DNA of 64,000 nucleotides, taken from Euborellia annulipes. Lineage: Eukaryota; Arthropoda; Insecta; Dermaptera; Anisolabididae. The stretch's first letter is position 1; every line of letters begins with the position of its first letter. The notes below the pieces were generated by a model. It was not told the DNA's origin. It saw nothing but the letters and a program-made list of their open reading frames with translations, and ran no database searches. The stretch is taken from positions 62,001 to 126,000 of the forward strand of contig JAKCPI010015784.1 in the NCBI GenBank assembly GCA_023213315.1. Reading direction: 5' to 3'. The position numbers and the translations under genes are program-made. Below, in pieces: positions 43,666 to 55,544 of this stretch.

Positions 43666-44035
43666 ATGAGGGGAGATTTTGATAATATGACGGGGTGTGT
43701 TTTTGTTGTTGTAGAGTGGTTGCCCCTTAATTATTTACAAGAAATCGTAACTCAAAAAGGTTTAGGGATTTCGGAACGGAAATAATTTTTCCGTAACCCT
43801 TAGGAGAGACGGGCATTAGCATCGAATTGACAATTAAATATAAAGTGGATGACACAATGAATTTTTATTAATAATAGTAAACTCAATCAACACCGGAATA
43901 GTTAATTAGTGGCAGCCACCAATTTTTCTAATTTACATTTAGCCCAAAGGGAAAAATTTAATTAGCAATTAGATTTCGTTTATTTATCAAACATAGAAAT
44001 AAAAAAAAAAAATTATTTATCAACGTGTAATCTTG

Positions 44036-44805
44036 CCCACGGGGCTTGGTGTAGAGGTTAGCGTGCTAACCTCGTATACCAAACGTCGCGGGTTCGGACC
44101 CCAGGCAGTCCGATGATTTTATTTAAGCCAATTGGATACCAAATGGCTTAAATAAGAATGCCTGGACCCCAAATAAATATTTTATTTTATTTTTTTCTTT
44201 ATATATATAATTCTTCTGTACGTGTGTATGTGACTGAACTCCTCCTAAACGACTGAACCAATTATGATGATATTTTCTGTATATGTTTGTGAGAGTCCCG
44301 GACAGGTTTTGTTTCACAAATAACAATAAGTTAATGAGTAATTAACCGTTAAAATAAGAAAAAAATAAAAATTAGGAGAAATGGTTGCCATGGTAACAAA
44401 ATATAAATATTTACCCATGTTTACGATTTTTTTTATTTATTTACATTTTGAATTCTAAAATATCGGGGTAAATTTTTTGTCTGTGTACCGGGAGAGTCCC
44501 GGAAAGGATATAATTCACAAAAAATCTTAAGTTCATGAATGATTAACCGTTAAAATAGTTTCTATATATAAAAATGAAAGGGAAAAATGTATGTACCAGT
44601 ATGTATATAAGTAGGCGAGCAAGGGGGTCCAGGGGCGCAGCCCCGCTAGACGGAAAGCCCCGCCGAAGACGGGGCTTTCCGTCTAGTATTATATAAATAC
44701 GAGTATCGTTTAAAGTCTTAAATGGCCTAAGTTGCCGAAAAGACTGTGTGAATGTGTGTGTGATTGTGAGTGTGAATAAAAAAAAAAAAAAAAAAAAAAA
44801 AGTGT
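44036..44805 (+). mobile_element. tRNA-derived SINE split by a Helitron
   Basis: SINE head to GGACCCCAAATAAATA (44036-44195), Helitron, then SINE body TATTATATAAATACGAGTAT, GCCGAAAAGACTG, GT tail and A run (44687-44805). Confidence 0.83.
44196..44686 (+). mobile_element. Non-autonomous Helitron
   Basis: Starts TCTTTATATATATAATTC and ends in the hairpin AGCCCCGCC-GAAG-ACGGGGCT followed by TTCCGTCTAG and T. There is no target duplication inside the SINE host. Same family as 46606-47955. Confidence 0.8.
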
Positions 44806-44924
44806 ACTCTTTTTTTTTTCCCTATGTGATTTTTTAAAACTTAATTAATTTTAAGGACCCCTTACTTAAAAGTAGAGGAAAAATTATAAAAAAAAAACTT
44901 CTGAAGCACACAATTTTCAATGAG

Positions 44925-45850
44925 CTCGTATAATCCGCTGATTATTAGTCAGAGTGTCACGCTCTTTTTGGGTAACTTCCCATTGGAATTGCGACTCTTT
45001 TAGGGGTTAACAGGGCAAATTGTTTTCGTCCCGAAATTTAAAGTTATTAATAGTTGAAGTTACAATTTCTTTTTATAGCATATGTATAGATAAACATTTA
45101 AATGTATTCTTTACGTTAACTGTTTGATCCGTCGGAATTTCAAAATATTATTTTCGGGTCCCAAAAGGGAGCTCAAAATATTTTGAGAATTTTCGTATTG
45201 GCTTCTAACTTCTATCATTCTATCTTTGTCAAAAATCAAAGCCAATTAAATAAAAAATTATAAAAATTGTCAAATAATTCGTACTTTCTCTTACCTCTAT
45301 ATGTTAATATATTGAAAGAGAAAGTATTGGATTCATGTCAAAAATTTTGTCGAGATTTTGATGGATTTACACGTTTTAAGGTCCTCTGAATTCAAAAAAG
45401 TGGTTTTCGCGGCATGGTCTGTCTGTGAACAAAATACCTCAAGAACGAAAATAGCTAGGAGGCTAGAATTTTATATTTAATTTATGCACCCCCCACCCCC
45501 TGGGAATTAACACCAAGCTTTTGAACTAAATCGACCAAAGAGTACTAGTACTTTACTGATGTACTTTTTCAGTTTTTTTCGATTTTCTCAAAACTCGAAC
45601 CAACGATTTTGATTAAAATTCAAAAATCATTTCTTTTTTAGATGCTCTTTCAAATGTATTAATATATTCTCATTTTGCTCTCAAATTTGTTTGAAGACCA
45701 CTTTACTCTTGTACTTCATAGGAAAAATTTCTATGAATGAGATTTCCCAAGTTTATAAATTTTTACATCTTAAATTTTAATATATCGGTGAAAACTAAAT
45801 AACAAAAAAATCTGGTGTGACAAGCAGAGAACACACCACATTTTTTTAAA
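44925..45850 (+). mobile_element. Helitron-like sequence hosting an R1 copy
   Basis: GTCACGCTCTTTTTGGGTAACTTCCC and GTTTTCGTCCCGAAAT match the Helitron at 53197. From 45283 to 45848 an R1 element follows, ending in a shortened CTGGTGTGACAAGCAGAG hairpin. Confidence 0.6.
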
Positions 45851-46605
45851 ACTAATTTCGCCAGATTTTAAAGTAATTATAACAAGATAAAAGAGAAGTT
45901 AATTTCAAACTTAAAAAACTCCAGAGCCAGCAAGCAGCACTACCATAATTTCCTTTATAAAATCATAATAATAATAATAATAATGAAAAATTTAATTGTA
46001 AGTTTAATAATCATTCTAATAATAATAAAATGGCTTGACGAATTTAGCAACTTGTAAGAGAGCGGAAGTGTAAAAGCAAAGCAACGGCAACGATGATGGG
46101 TACGCGCGGTCGTGTATACGCGCACTAACATCGGTAAATGCCATAATTCAATCACTCTTTGAAACCGTGCAGCTTATCATACAAAAATTAATCTCGTTAA
46201 AACACAAGCCTGCCTTCTTCTCTTCGGAGATAATAATAGAGAGAGAGGCTGCGCTGCAACACTAAAAAGAAAAGTTAGATCAAAGGCAATTTTGCAATGC
46301 TAAGTGAATATAATATTTTTTTTTTTAAATTAAAAGGCTACACACACACACATAAAAGGGAAGGGTGCAAAATATTTATGTATTCTTATTAATGAATCTT
46401 GTTAAACAATGGATTACAAATAGACAACTTTTGTTAAACTATCATCAACCGTTTGGGTTGGAAAGGACCAATGTTAATTAAATAATGGCTCAGACTAAGC
46501 CGAGCGCACTACTTTGCCCACCCACTATTCAAGAAAAAATATTTGTCCCCTCCGCTCTAGAGCCCCTCCCCCCCAATGGTCCGATGTTTATCATATTATA
46601 TTATA
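45851..46605. other. Non-coding, (ATT)n repeat
   Basis: ATAATAATA tracts at 45964-45985 and 46015-46030; the rest is single-copy-looking, with no exon recognised. Confidence 0.45.
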
Positions 46606-47131
46606 CTAGACGCAAGCCCCGCCTTCGGCGGGGCTTCACCTAGCAGGGGGCTGCGCCCCTGGACCCCCCTTGCTCGCCTTCATTGAAAATTGTGAATTTC
46701 TATAGAACATATACATATATACATACTGGTACATACATTTTCCCTTTCATTTTTATAATATAGAGAGATTATTTTAACGGTTAATTATTCATGAACTTAA
46801 GATTTTTTGTGAATCATATCCTTTCCGGGACTCTCCCGATACACAAACAAAAAATTTACGCCGATCTTTTAGAAATCAAAATGTAAATAAATAAAAAAAA
46901 TAGTAAACATGGGTAAATATTTATATTTTGTTACCATGGCAACCCTTTCTCCTAATTTTTATTTTTTTCTTATTTTAACGGTTAATTACTCATTAACTTA
47001 TTGTTATTAGTGAAACAAAACCTGTCCGGGACTCTCACAAACATACACAGAAAATTTCATCAAAATCGGTTTAGTCGATTAGGAGGAGTTCAGTCACATA
47101 CACACGTACAGAAGAATTATATATATAAAGA
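46606..47131 (-). mobile_element. Non-autonomous Helitron, first of an abutting pair
   Basis: On - it starts TCTTTATATATATAATTCTT (47131) and ends AAGCCCCGCC-GAA-GGCGGGGCTT.. then GCGTCTAG at 46606. Confidence 0.82.
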
Positions 47132-47955
47132 CTAGACGCAAAGCCCCGCCTTCGGCGGGGCTTTCCGCCAGCCAGGCGGCTTCGCCCCCTGGACCCCCTT
47201 GCTCGCCTTCGGCGGGCAAGTTTTTTGCCAATTTAGAATATGCATGTGTTCAGATGTTAAAAAAGGCTCTTGAGTTCAAGCGAGGTTATCGGCTGGGGAC
47301 AGCAAAAGGGTCTATTACTACTCTATTCTTTTTTATTTTCAACTGGTTGCGTAGCTTATCCCACAGCCCTAGTCGTATACCTGGAAAGCTGGGACTCGGA
47401 GCTACAAACTTCCTCCTCTAATTTCCAAGTCAACTTCCCTTTTTTAAGAAATTTGTTTACTATGTTTCTCCCTGGTTCATATATGTGTACTTAATTCATT
47501 CAATAGATTCATTGAAAATTGTGAATTTCTATAGAACATATACTTATATACATACCGGTAGCCTACATACAAACATTTTCCCATTTCATTTTTATTATAT
47601 ATAGAGTTTATTTTAACGGTTAATTATTCATGAACTTAAGATTTTTTGTGAATCATATCCTTTTCGGGACTCTCCCGGTACACAGACAAAAAATTGACGC
47701 CAATATATTAGAATTCAAAATGTTAGTAAACATGGGTAAATATTTATATTTTGTTACCATGGCCACTATTTCTCCTAATTTTTATTTTTTTCTTTTTTTT
47801 AACGATTAATTACTCATTAACTTATTGTTATTTGTGAAACAAAACCTGTCCGGGACTCTCACAAACATACACAGAAAATTTCATCATAATTGGTTCAGTC
47901 GTTTAGGAGGAGTTCAGTCACATACACACGTACAGAAGAATTATATATATAAAGA
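47132..47955 (-). mobile_element. Non-autonomous Helitron, second of the pair
   Basis: Same family and orientation; its CTAG end (47132-47135) directly touches the TC start of the previous copy. 5' start at 47955. A ~270 nt extra segment (47220-47505) is absent from the neighbour. Confidence 0.82.
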
Positions 47956-48002
47956 AGAAAAAATATCATTTTACTTGGTAGCAAGTCTACTCTCTGATTA
48001 TA

Positions 48003-49511
48003 TAAAAAAATCTGGTGTGACTGGTCGCACCAGATTTTTTGTGTCGATATATACCACTGTGATCAAAAAGTAAGGTGAATTTGTTTATAAAATGTAAATT
48101 CTTTATTTATTCTTCCAAATCAATTTCATCCCCTTCAAAGTAATCCCCGCCCGATAAAACGCACTTTTTCCAACGATTTTTCCAGTCCTCGAAACAGTTG
48201 GAATAGTCATTTTCCGGTATAGCCTTCAAGACCTTCTTCGATTCGGTTTTTATCTCCTCAATCGTGTCAAAACGGCGTCCCCGCATTGGCCTCTTGAGTT
48301 TGCTGAATAGCCAGAAGTCGCACGGAGCCAAATCAGGCGAATACGGTGGTTGCGGAACGATATGAGTCGAGTTTTTGGCAAAAAAAGTCGCGAAGAACCA
48401 ATGCAGTATGACATGGTGCATTATCGTGATGAAGGAACCAAGAGTTGTTCGCCCATAATTCCGGCCGTTTCAGACGAATAGCTTCACGCAACACTATCAG
48501 CGAGATCTCTAATTGTCAATCGACGATTTTCAAGCACCAAATCTTTGAGTTTTTGGACGTGGCCCTCGTCGGTAGACGTTGATGGTCGTCCAGAGCGCGG
48601 TTCGTCTTCAACGCGTTCTCGGCCCTCTTTGAACTCGTTGTACCACTTATAAACGTTTTTTTGTGCCATAGTTTGATCACCAAAGGCCTTCCGCAACATT
48701 TTCAACGTGTCCGCACAAGAATATTCGCTCCGCAAACAAAATTTGATGCAAGTTCTTTGCTCAACAAAATCACCCATTGTAAAAATCGAAAAATTCACTT
48801 TTGGTTGTTTACAAAAACACGTGTAACTCGGAGATAATTAAACCTTTTGACAAACAGACGCTTGGCAAATGTTATAGACAGTCCTACCAACCTAGGAAAA
48901 AAATTTACCTGCCTTCCTAATGCCCGGGAGTTTTAAATGACAATTTCACCTTACTTTTTGATCACAGTAGTATTTAGTTTCCGACAGAAAGCTACATTTG
49001 AATTTAAGATATAAAATTTATAAACATGAGAAAATATTTATATTTTGTTACCATGGCAACCATTTCTCCTATCTTCTCTATGAAGTACAAGAGTAAAGTG
49101 GGCTTCAGAAGATTTCAATGACAAAATGAGAATATACATTTTAAAGAGCATCTAAAAAATGATGGATTTTTGAATTTTAATCAAAATCGTTCGGCAGCGA
49201 ATTTTGAGAAAATCGAAAAAAACTGAAAAAGTGCATCAGTAAAGTACTAGTACTCTTTGGCCGATTTTGTTCAAAAGCTTCGTGTCACGTCGCAGGGGGG
49301 TGTCTAACTTAAATATAAAATTTCAACCTCCTAGCTCTTTTCTTTCTTGAGATATTTTGTTTACATACACACACCGACAGACCATATCGCGAAAACCACT
49401 TTTTTTGGATTCAGGGGACTTCAAAACGTGTATATCCATCAAAATCTCGACATGAATCCAATACTTTCTCTCTCATATATATTAACATAAATATAGAGGT
49501 AAGAGAAAGTA
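48003..49511 (-). mobile_element. R1 element split by a mariner
   Basis: Terminal hairpin (short form) at 48006-48042, TGTGTCGATATA, mariner, then TATTTAGTTTCCGACAG and the full R1 body to TATAGAGGTAAGAGAAAGT. Confidence 0.85.
48052..48970 (-). pseudogene. Internally deleted mariner transposon
   Basis: Inverted ends CCACTGTGATCAAAAAGTAA / TTACTTTTTGATCACAGTAG, flanked by TA. The - strand gives an N-terminal transposase part (QRTCIKFCLRSEYSC, KNVYKWYNEFKEGRERVED, RSGRPSTSTDE, the paired-HTH region). After a stop and frame loss come FLHHDNAPCHTALVLRD…PQPPYSPDLAPCDFWLFSKL. The last two catalytic Asp residues are 34 residues apart, as in DD34D mariners. The first Asp region is deleted, and the element is about 0.92 kb where full mariners are near 1.3 kb. 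Confidence 0.92.
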
Positions 49512-49539
49512 AAAATGAATCTCCATTTGAAGCTACGTC

Positions 49540-49930
49540 CAGTTGGTTTAAGAGAAATGAATATTTTATTTAAACAAGAGAGAGAGAGAGAGCAAACAAA
49601 TGAGAAAAATTCCAGAGAGAAGAATCCAGACAGCCCTGTTGATGATGAAGGGTTGATCTCCGAATAGAGAGAAGACCCTTCGGGCGTTCTCTCTCAGTCA
49701 GTGGAGGGCCCTCATTTTCTGCAAGAGGCCCGAAGGGCCGAAACTGAAAATACCTACCGCCTCCGCAATCGAAAACCCCGAGGGCGTTAAGGGTATGGTA
49801 TGAGGGGGCAGAAAGAGACCGAGAGAGAGAGAGAGAAAAAGAGCCTTAAGGCCATTCATTCCTCGAAATAACCCACCTGACCCAAGCTATTGCTTGCTGC
49901 TGCCGCCGCCGCCTCATAATCACTTTCCTT
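49540..49930. other. GA-rich single-copy-looking island
   Basis: GAGAGAGAGA tracts at 49578 and 49818, with a less AT-rich stretch between (CCCTTCGGGCGTTCTC, GCCCGAAGGGCCG). GCTGCTGCCGCCGCCGCC lies at 49897. No reading frame of note; possibly regulatory. Confidence 0.3.
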
Positions 49931-50081
49931 TTTAGATGTGAATTCTTTAAAAATATAATTATGTGAAAATACCTATTCGATGATTTTAGAAATGCTATTT
50001 TATTTTGAAAGGAAATATCGAAAAATATTCAAATGTCATTGTCACTGGACTATTTTTCATGATAAAATTAATTCCAATAAA

Positions 50082-50752
50082 AAAATCTGGTGTGACTGGC
50101 GCACAGCACACAACTTTCTCTTACCTTCGGTAATCGAAAGTTGTGGACTGTGCTTGTCACACCAGATTTTTTGTGTCGACATGTATTTAGTTCCCGGCAG
50201 TAGGGAATATTTGAATTCAGATGTAAAATTTATAAGTATGGGAAAATATTTATATTTTGTTACCATGGCAACCATTTCTCCTATCTTTCCTATGAAGTAC
50301 AAGAGTAAAGTGTCCTTCAAACAATTTTGAGGGCAAAACGAGAATATACATTTGAAAGAGCATCTAAAAAATAATTGATTTTTGAATTTTAATCAAAATC
50401 GTTAGAGCGAATTTTGAGAAAATCGAAAAAAAACTGAAAAAGTACATCAGTAAAGTACTAGTACTTTTTGGCCGATTTTGATTAAAAGCTTATTTTCACG
50501 CACCCGGGGAGTGTTTAACTTATATATAAAATTTCAACTTCATAGCTCAATTCCTTCATGTTTAAAATTGAACACACACACCACACACCCACAGACAGAC
50601 CATGTCGCGAAAACCACTTTTTTGGACTCAGGGGACCTCAAAACGTGAAGATCCATCAAAATCTCGACATCGAATTTTTGACATGAATCCAATACTTTCT
50701 TTCTCTATATATATATAACATATATATATAGAGGTAAGAGAAAGTAAAAAAA
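50082..50752 (-). mobile_element. R1 element, complete, nearest to a consensus
   Basis: Runs from the full hairpin (AAATCTGGTGTGACTGGCGC … mirror, 50083-50170) through all family landmarks to the 5' palindrome ACTTTCTTTCTC…GAGGTAAGAGAAAGTA. No insertion inside. Confidence 0.88.
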
Positions 50753-50935
50753 CCCGGTTCATCCTCAAAGATTTTTGAGAATTTTACCATTGGAAAGCAT
50801 TGGGTTCTATCTTTCATGAAAATTGAAGCCAAATTAATAAAAATTGTTATATAATTAAATTTTTATTTATTTATTTATTTTTTCCTAAGCAAGAGATCGA
50901 GGATGGGCCCCGCCGAAGGCTGGCGCTCCGGCTAG
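50753..50935 (+). mobile_element. Helitron 3' end relic
   Basis: Ends GGGCCCCGCCGAAGGCTGGC..CCGGCTAG followed by T. The body resembles 45170-45280. Confidence 0.55.
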
Positions 50936-51305
50936 TTTATTTAAATTCATCCAAAATTGACTAAAAAAAAATCATTCTGTGATTTTATGAAATCACGATA
51001 CACGACGAAACTTTTTTTTCGATTCGTAGGCGTTTAACTGTACCGAAAATTTTCAGAAAATTATTAAAATTTGGTTTTTACAAATGTATTAAAATAAAAT
51101 ATAGATATAGGTAATTAAAATTAAATAACTAAATCTCACAATTATTATTTTATAATTCGTCTTATATATTAAATTTCAACTTTTCTGTTTTTGTCATATA
51201 TATGGTTGAAGATAATTTAGTAGATCCTGATATGCATTAGTGCTTTAAGCACGGATTATTGTTTCAAATGTTATAATGGGGGGGGGGGGCGGCAGATATC
51301 AGGGG

Positions 51306-52494
51306 TAGGGATGTGGTATCGAAAAAATGTATCGATACTTGTACTTGGTATCGTATCGAAAAGAAAGTATCGATACCAGTAGGTATCGAGTATTTTTTAA
51401 AGTCTGAGTATTTTTTCTTTTTTTTAAAGTCTTTTCGGCATCTTAGGCTACTGACGTCGTTCAAAGGGCCCAATAGAAGTCTGTCCAATTTCACTGGTCG
51501 ACAAAAATGAACATTTTTTCTTTCACAAGAATACAGATATGAGATTCTAGAAGTATTTTTTATAAATTCAAGTATAATTTCAGTTTTTCTCCATCAGCCA
51601 CAGTTTTAGAGATATAGAGAAAAATAAATTTTAATAGAAAATGTGCTCTAAATGACTTTTATTTTGACATAATTAAATATTTATTAATTCATAAATCCGA
51701 AAAAAATAAGGATGTACCGCCGAGAGTCGAACCACGGATCATCCAAATTGTACTCGGAGTGCCCTTTTATTTTGCACTATCAAGATTTTTTTAAGGCGAC
51801 AACCCTTAAAAATATGCAGATAGTTTTACTACATATAAATTTGATGTTTAGACCCAATCGGGAGGTCATTCAGATGTGCCGCAAACGGCTAAAAGTGTAG
51901 AAAAATCCAATTTTTCAAGTTTTTAAAAATTCAAAATAAGTTCCATTTTAGAGCACATTTTTTCTATTAAAATTTATTTTTTTTCTATATATCAGCCTGA
52001 TGAACAAATTCTAAATACATATCTGACATCAGTATAAAAAAATATACTATTGTACTAGATTCTAAATCAGATTTCTTGGGAATAAAACCTTGTAGACAAG
52101 TGTTATTATTTAGTTTATAATTTGGCTTTTCCATTTAATATTTGCGAAACTTTTAAATTTACTAAATACAGTATGCAATAATACAAAAAAAATTTAATTA
52201 GAAATTTAATGTTATTAAATGAAAGGGTTTTTATTAAAAATTATCAAATTTTCCATTATTAATAAATAATTATAAGGAATATGATGAAATAAAGTCTATC
52301 CCACAAATATCGACCTTCTGTTAAGTCTATATGGCCTAAGATTCAGAAAAAAAGAAAAAATATTTGAATGAGTACTTTTCATTCGATACCGTCACTCAAG
52401 TACTCATATGAGTAAAGTATCGAGTAAAAAACGTACTAGTATCGAAACAAAAGTATCGTTACCAGGAAGTATCGATACTTTTTTCGTGTCCCTA
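51306..52494. mobile_element. hAT-type element with 8 bp duplication, carrying R5 sequence
   Basis: Ends TAGGGATGTGGTATCGAAAA / TTTTTTCGTGTCCCTA. Exact duplication ATCAGGGG at 51298-51305 and 52495-52502. The subterminal parts repeat GTATCGATACTT-type motifs. The inside (51510-52130) is R5 repeat. No transposase frame. Confidence 0.82.
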
Positions 52495-52810
52495 ATCAGG
52501 GGATATCAATTAAAAAAAGATTTACTAAAAAAAAAGGTAAAATGATATGAATTTTGTATAGAAAATTTTAAGGAGGGGGGCGGAAAATTTTACCCCCCCC
52601 CCTAAAAATCTCGTAGTTCCGACCCTGGTTATAATTAAATAGTATTTATTATGAAATATGTCCTAAAAAAATTTATATTTAATGCTACTTGCACAATTGA
52701 CAAAAAAAATTATATATAATCCAATGAAAACAAAAAAAAAACTTTTATGTTAAGAGGATGCGTTACAAGGGCAGCCAAGGCGAAAAATAAAACAAAATCT
52801 ATTTTTTGTC

Positions 52811-52843
52811 GACGTTTCGAGTGCCGATCGCACTCTTCATCAG
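52811..52843 (-). ncRNA. Hammerhead ribozyme-like core, palindrome T left arm
   Basis: CTGATGA, extra A, 6 bp stem II GAGTGC/GCACTC, GAAACGTC. Stem I is an 8 bp match TTTTTGTC/GACAAAAA. Confidence 0.78.
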
Positions 52844-52998
52844 GACAAAAATGATGTCAATTCGTCAGGTCGTTTGACATGGCAGTATAGCTAGCATTCG
52901 ACCTCGAAATACTAGAGTCTTCAAGTAAATGTAAAAATGGTTAAAACGTTGCTATACTGCCATGTCAAACGACCTGACGAATTGACATCATTTTTGTC

Positions 52999-53031
52999 CT
53001 GATGAAGAGTGCGATCGGCACTCGAAACGTC
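52999..53031 (+). ncRNA. Hammerhead ribozyme-like core, palindrome T right arm
   Basis: Identical to the left arm: 8 bp stem I, 6 bp stem II, every invariant position present, GUC triplet. Confidence 0.8.
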
Positions 53032-53196
53032 GACAAAAAATAGATTTTGTTTTATTTTTCGCCTTGGCTGCCCTTGTAACGCATCCTCATATCATAATAT
53101 CCAGCCATCAAGAAACAACTTTTATGTTAATTTTCTCAAAATTCGGCAGGTGGCGCTTGACACACTAATGCGTAACACGGTCCAAATAACGTAGCA

Positions 53197-53997
53197 TCTA
53201 TATATATAATTCACTAATGTCCGTCCGTCTGTCTGTCTGTCTGTCACGCTCTATTTAGGCAACTTCCCGTTGGAATTTTGAAATGAAATTTTTTATACAT
53301 AAATAGGACCTTCTCGGGATTACAGGAAAATTATTTTCATCCCGAAATTCCCATAACTTTTTGAGTTATTAATTTTTTAAAGTTACGATTTCTCCCATAG
53401 GAAATGTATAGAGAAATATTTAAGTATTCTTTTCATTTGTGTATTCCATGAATGTAAACAAATCTTCAAACAGGCACTGGTTTGGAATAGTAATGATAAT
53501 TTTTTTTCATAATTAAGAAGAAAAGGCGAGGGTCCGCCGCAGGCGGGCCCGAGCCAGCTGGAGGGGGTCCAGGGGGCGAAGCCCCCTGTCTAGACGCAAA
53601 GGCGGGCGCCACGGGTTCTCATAATTAAGAAAAAGCGAGGGTCCGCCGCAGGCGAAGCCCCCTGTCTATATGTAAAGGCGGGCGCCACGGGTTCTCATAA
53701 ATAAGAAAAGGCGAGGGTCCGCCGCAGGCGGGCCCGAGCCAGCTGGAGGGGGTCCAGGGGGCGAAGCCCCCTGTCTAGACGCAAAGGCGGGCGCCACGGG
53801 TTCTCATAATTAAGAAAAAGCGAGGGTCCGCCGCAGGCGAAGCCCCCCTGTCTATATGTAAAGGCGGGCGCCACGGGTTCTCATAAATAAGAAAAGGCGA
53901 GGGTCCGCCGCAGGCGCGCCGAGCCAGCTGGAGGGGGTCCAGGGGGGCGAAGCCCCCGTCAGACGCGAAGCCCGCCGAAGGCGGGCGACGCGGCTAG
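53197..53997 (+). mobile_element. Non-autonomous Helitron with internal tandem array
   Basis: Inserted after A (53196) and before T (53998). Starts TCTATATATATAATTCACTA, then (GTCTGTCT)n, GTCACGCTCTATTTAGGC, ending in the hairpin GCCCGCC-GAA-GGCGGGC then GACGCGGCTAG. No target duplication, as expected for Helitrons. Confidence 0.85.
53525..53990 (+). repeat. GC-rich tandem array inside the Helitron
   Basis: A ~185 nt compound unit (a longer and a shorter GGCGAGGGTCCGCCGCAGGC block) is repeated about 2.5 times (starts near 53525, 53710, 53896). Each unit carries its own copy of GGCGGGC and GTCTAGACGC, resembling stacked Helitron 3' ends. Confidence 0.88.
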
Positions 53998-54127
53998 TAG
54001 TAAAGAAACTTGGTGTGTGACGTCACAGCTTGTACGCGACATGCTGATACAAGAGCGAAAAAATTTGAGACCATCAAATAAAAATTTCATTTAAAAATTG
54101 CTTCTAGATCATATATTTTTTATTTTT

Positions 54128-54366
54128 TTTTTAAACACTCACACTTTTTTCTCATTCACACTCACACTCACACAGTCTTTTCGGCATTTTAAGACTTTGA
54201 CGATAACCGTTAATTATTAATATATTTATTTGGGGTCCAGGCATTCTTATTTAAGTCATTTGGTATCCAAATGGCTTAAATAAAATCATCGGACTGCCTG
54301 GGATCCGAACCCATGACCTTTGGTATACAAGACTAGCACGCTAACCCCTACACCGAGCTCGTGGGC
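54128..54366 (-). mobile_element. tRNA-derived SINE
   Basis: Complete from the GAGCTCGGTGTAGGGGTTAG head (complement) to the GTGAGTGTGAATGAG tail. Confidence 0.83.
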
Positions 54367-54689
54367 TTGCAAAATGAATTTTCACAGAAATAATTGAATA
54401 GCATTTGCACCGCCCCCCATGGGGTCTATATTGACCACTTGATTTAGATAGACATTACATTAATATGGGAAAGTAGACCTAGTGAATTCGGTTGTTTTTC
54501 TCTCTCTCTCTCTCTCTCTCCAATGACCTGTTTCAAAATTTTATTAACCCTAGGGGTATCGAAACATTTCTTTTGGTTAATCAAATAGAATTAGTTTTCA
54601 AAGAATATGCATATCAAGTCGATAGCGGCGTTTTTTTTTTTCAATTGCTCTTTATATATAATTCTGCCCGGAAGGTAAAGTAAAAAAAG

Positions 54690-54840
54690 AGGAGGAGGAG
54701 GAGGAGGAGGAGGAGAAACGTTGAGCAAGGGGCTGTTGCCAGAGGCTAGGGACGGCGACCAGGATCAGGACCCGGCTTCACTCTGGACCCCTCTGGCTCC
54801 AGCGTCTTGCTCCATTTGCAGCGAGAGTCACTCAGCTAGC
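54690..54840. other. GAG-repeat and GC-richer island
   Basis: (GAG)n at 54689-54713 followed by a single-copy-looking stretch rich in CpG and CTCC, with (GCTA)n at 54835. No exon evidence. Confidence 0.3.
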
Positions 54841-54966
54841 TAGCTACAAGCCCAACAACTTTCCAAAACGTGCTTTGCCATTATTATAACATTTTTTTAA
54901 TTTTATCCATGAATATTTGTTTTTAAAGGTGGTGTGTTTAGAACAAGAGATTTTTTTGAGTAATCT

Positions 54967-55240
54967 ATCTATATAATAGTGGAGTGTCTGTCTGTCTGTC
55001 ACGCTCTGGTGGAATTTTGAAACCAAATTGTACAGTCTTATAGAGGACGTTCCGGGAAAAATACTCGGTTCCCGAAATTCCTGTAACTTTTTGAGTTATT
55101 AATTCCTAAAGTTACGATTTCTCCCATAGGAAATGTATAGAGAAATATCTTTGTATGCTTTGCATTTTATATATTCTATGAATGTAAACAAATCCTCAAG
55201 CAGGCACTGGATTGGAATAGAAATATGATTTTTTTTAAAA
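54967..55240 (+). mobile_element. Helitron 5' part
   Basis: TCTATCTATATAATAGTGGA, GTCTGTCTGTCTGTCACGCT and CTTTTTGAGTTATTAATTCC match the start of the Helitron at 53197; the 3' end is missing. Confidence 0.6.
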
Positions 55241-55544
55241 ACCCTTTTCGGCTAACCGAGGCCATTTGGGGGTTATTTCTTTATACGTATAATTTTTAAT
55301 TACAAGTACCAATGACTACCGAGGGGCGTTCCACACGCTGATTACTCGGGGTCACCAATCCCAAAATTTCGCCGAGCTCGGCATCACTGAACCACAACGA
55401 TTGTGGTGATTGTTGCTCTTCTCCGTTGCCAGGCTCCCCGGCGAATTTTCTTTTGATAATTAAGAAAAAGTGCCCGCGGGCTTTGTATAGGGGTTAGCGT
55501 GCTAACCTATAACTAAAATATACGGAATTTCATCATTTTATTGT
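55241..55544. other. SINE fragments
   Basis: TTTTCGGCTAACCGAGGCCA (55244) is a SINE-tail piece; GCCCGCGGGCTTTGTATAGG at 55472 is a SINE-head piece cut off after CGTGCTAACC. Confidence 0.5.

Larger units (their letters stand above)
52754..53116. mobile_element. Hammerhead palindrome T with exact 14 bp duplication
   Basis: AACTTTTATGTTAA at 52740-52753 and 53117-53130. Arms GAGGATGCGTTACAAGGGCA.. and their perfect mirror end at 53088; a right tail of 28 nt contains ATATCCAGCCATCAAG. Centre loop near 52925. Both cores and both stems are intact, the best-preserved example here. Confidence 0.95.
52633..53190. mobile_element. TTGAACCCTGTTACGCA-type MITE, split by palindrome T
   Basis: Reverse copy of 20457-20752 (GACATATTTCATAA, TTGTCAATTGTGCAA blocks mirrored), with its right end GCGCTTGACACACTAATGCG. 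The hammerhead palindrome interrupts it at AACTTTTATGTTAA. Confidence 0.75.
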
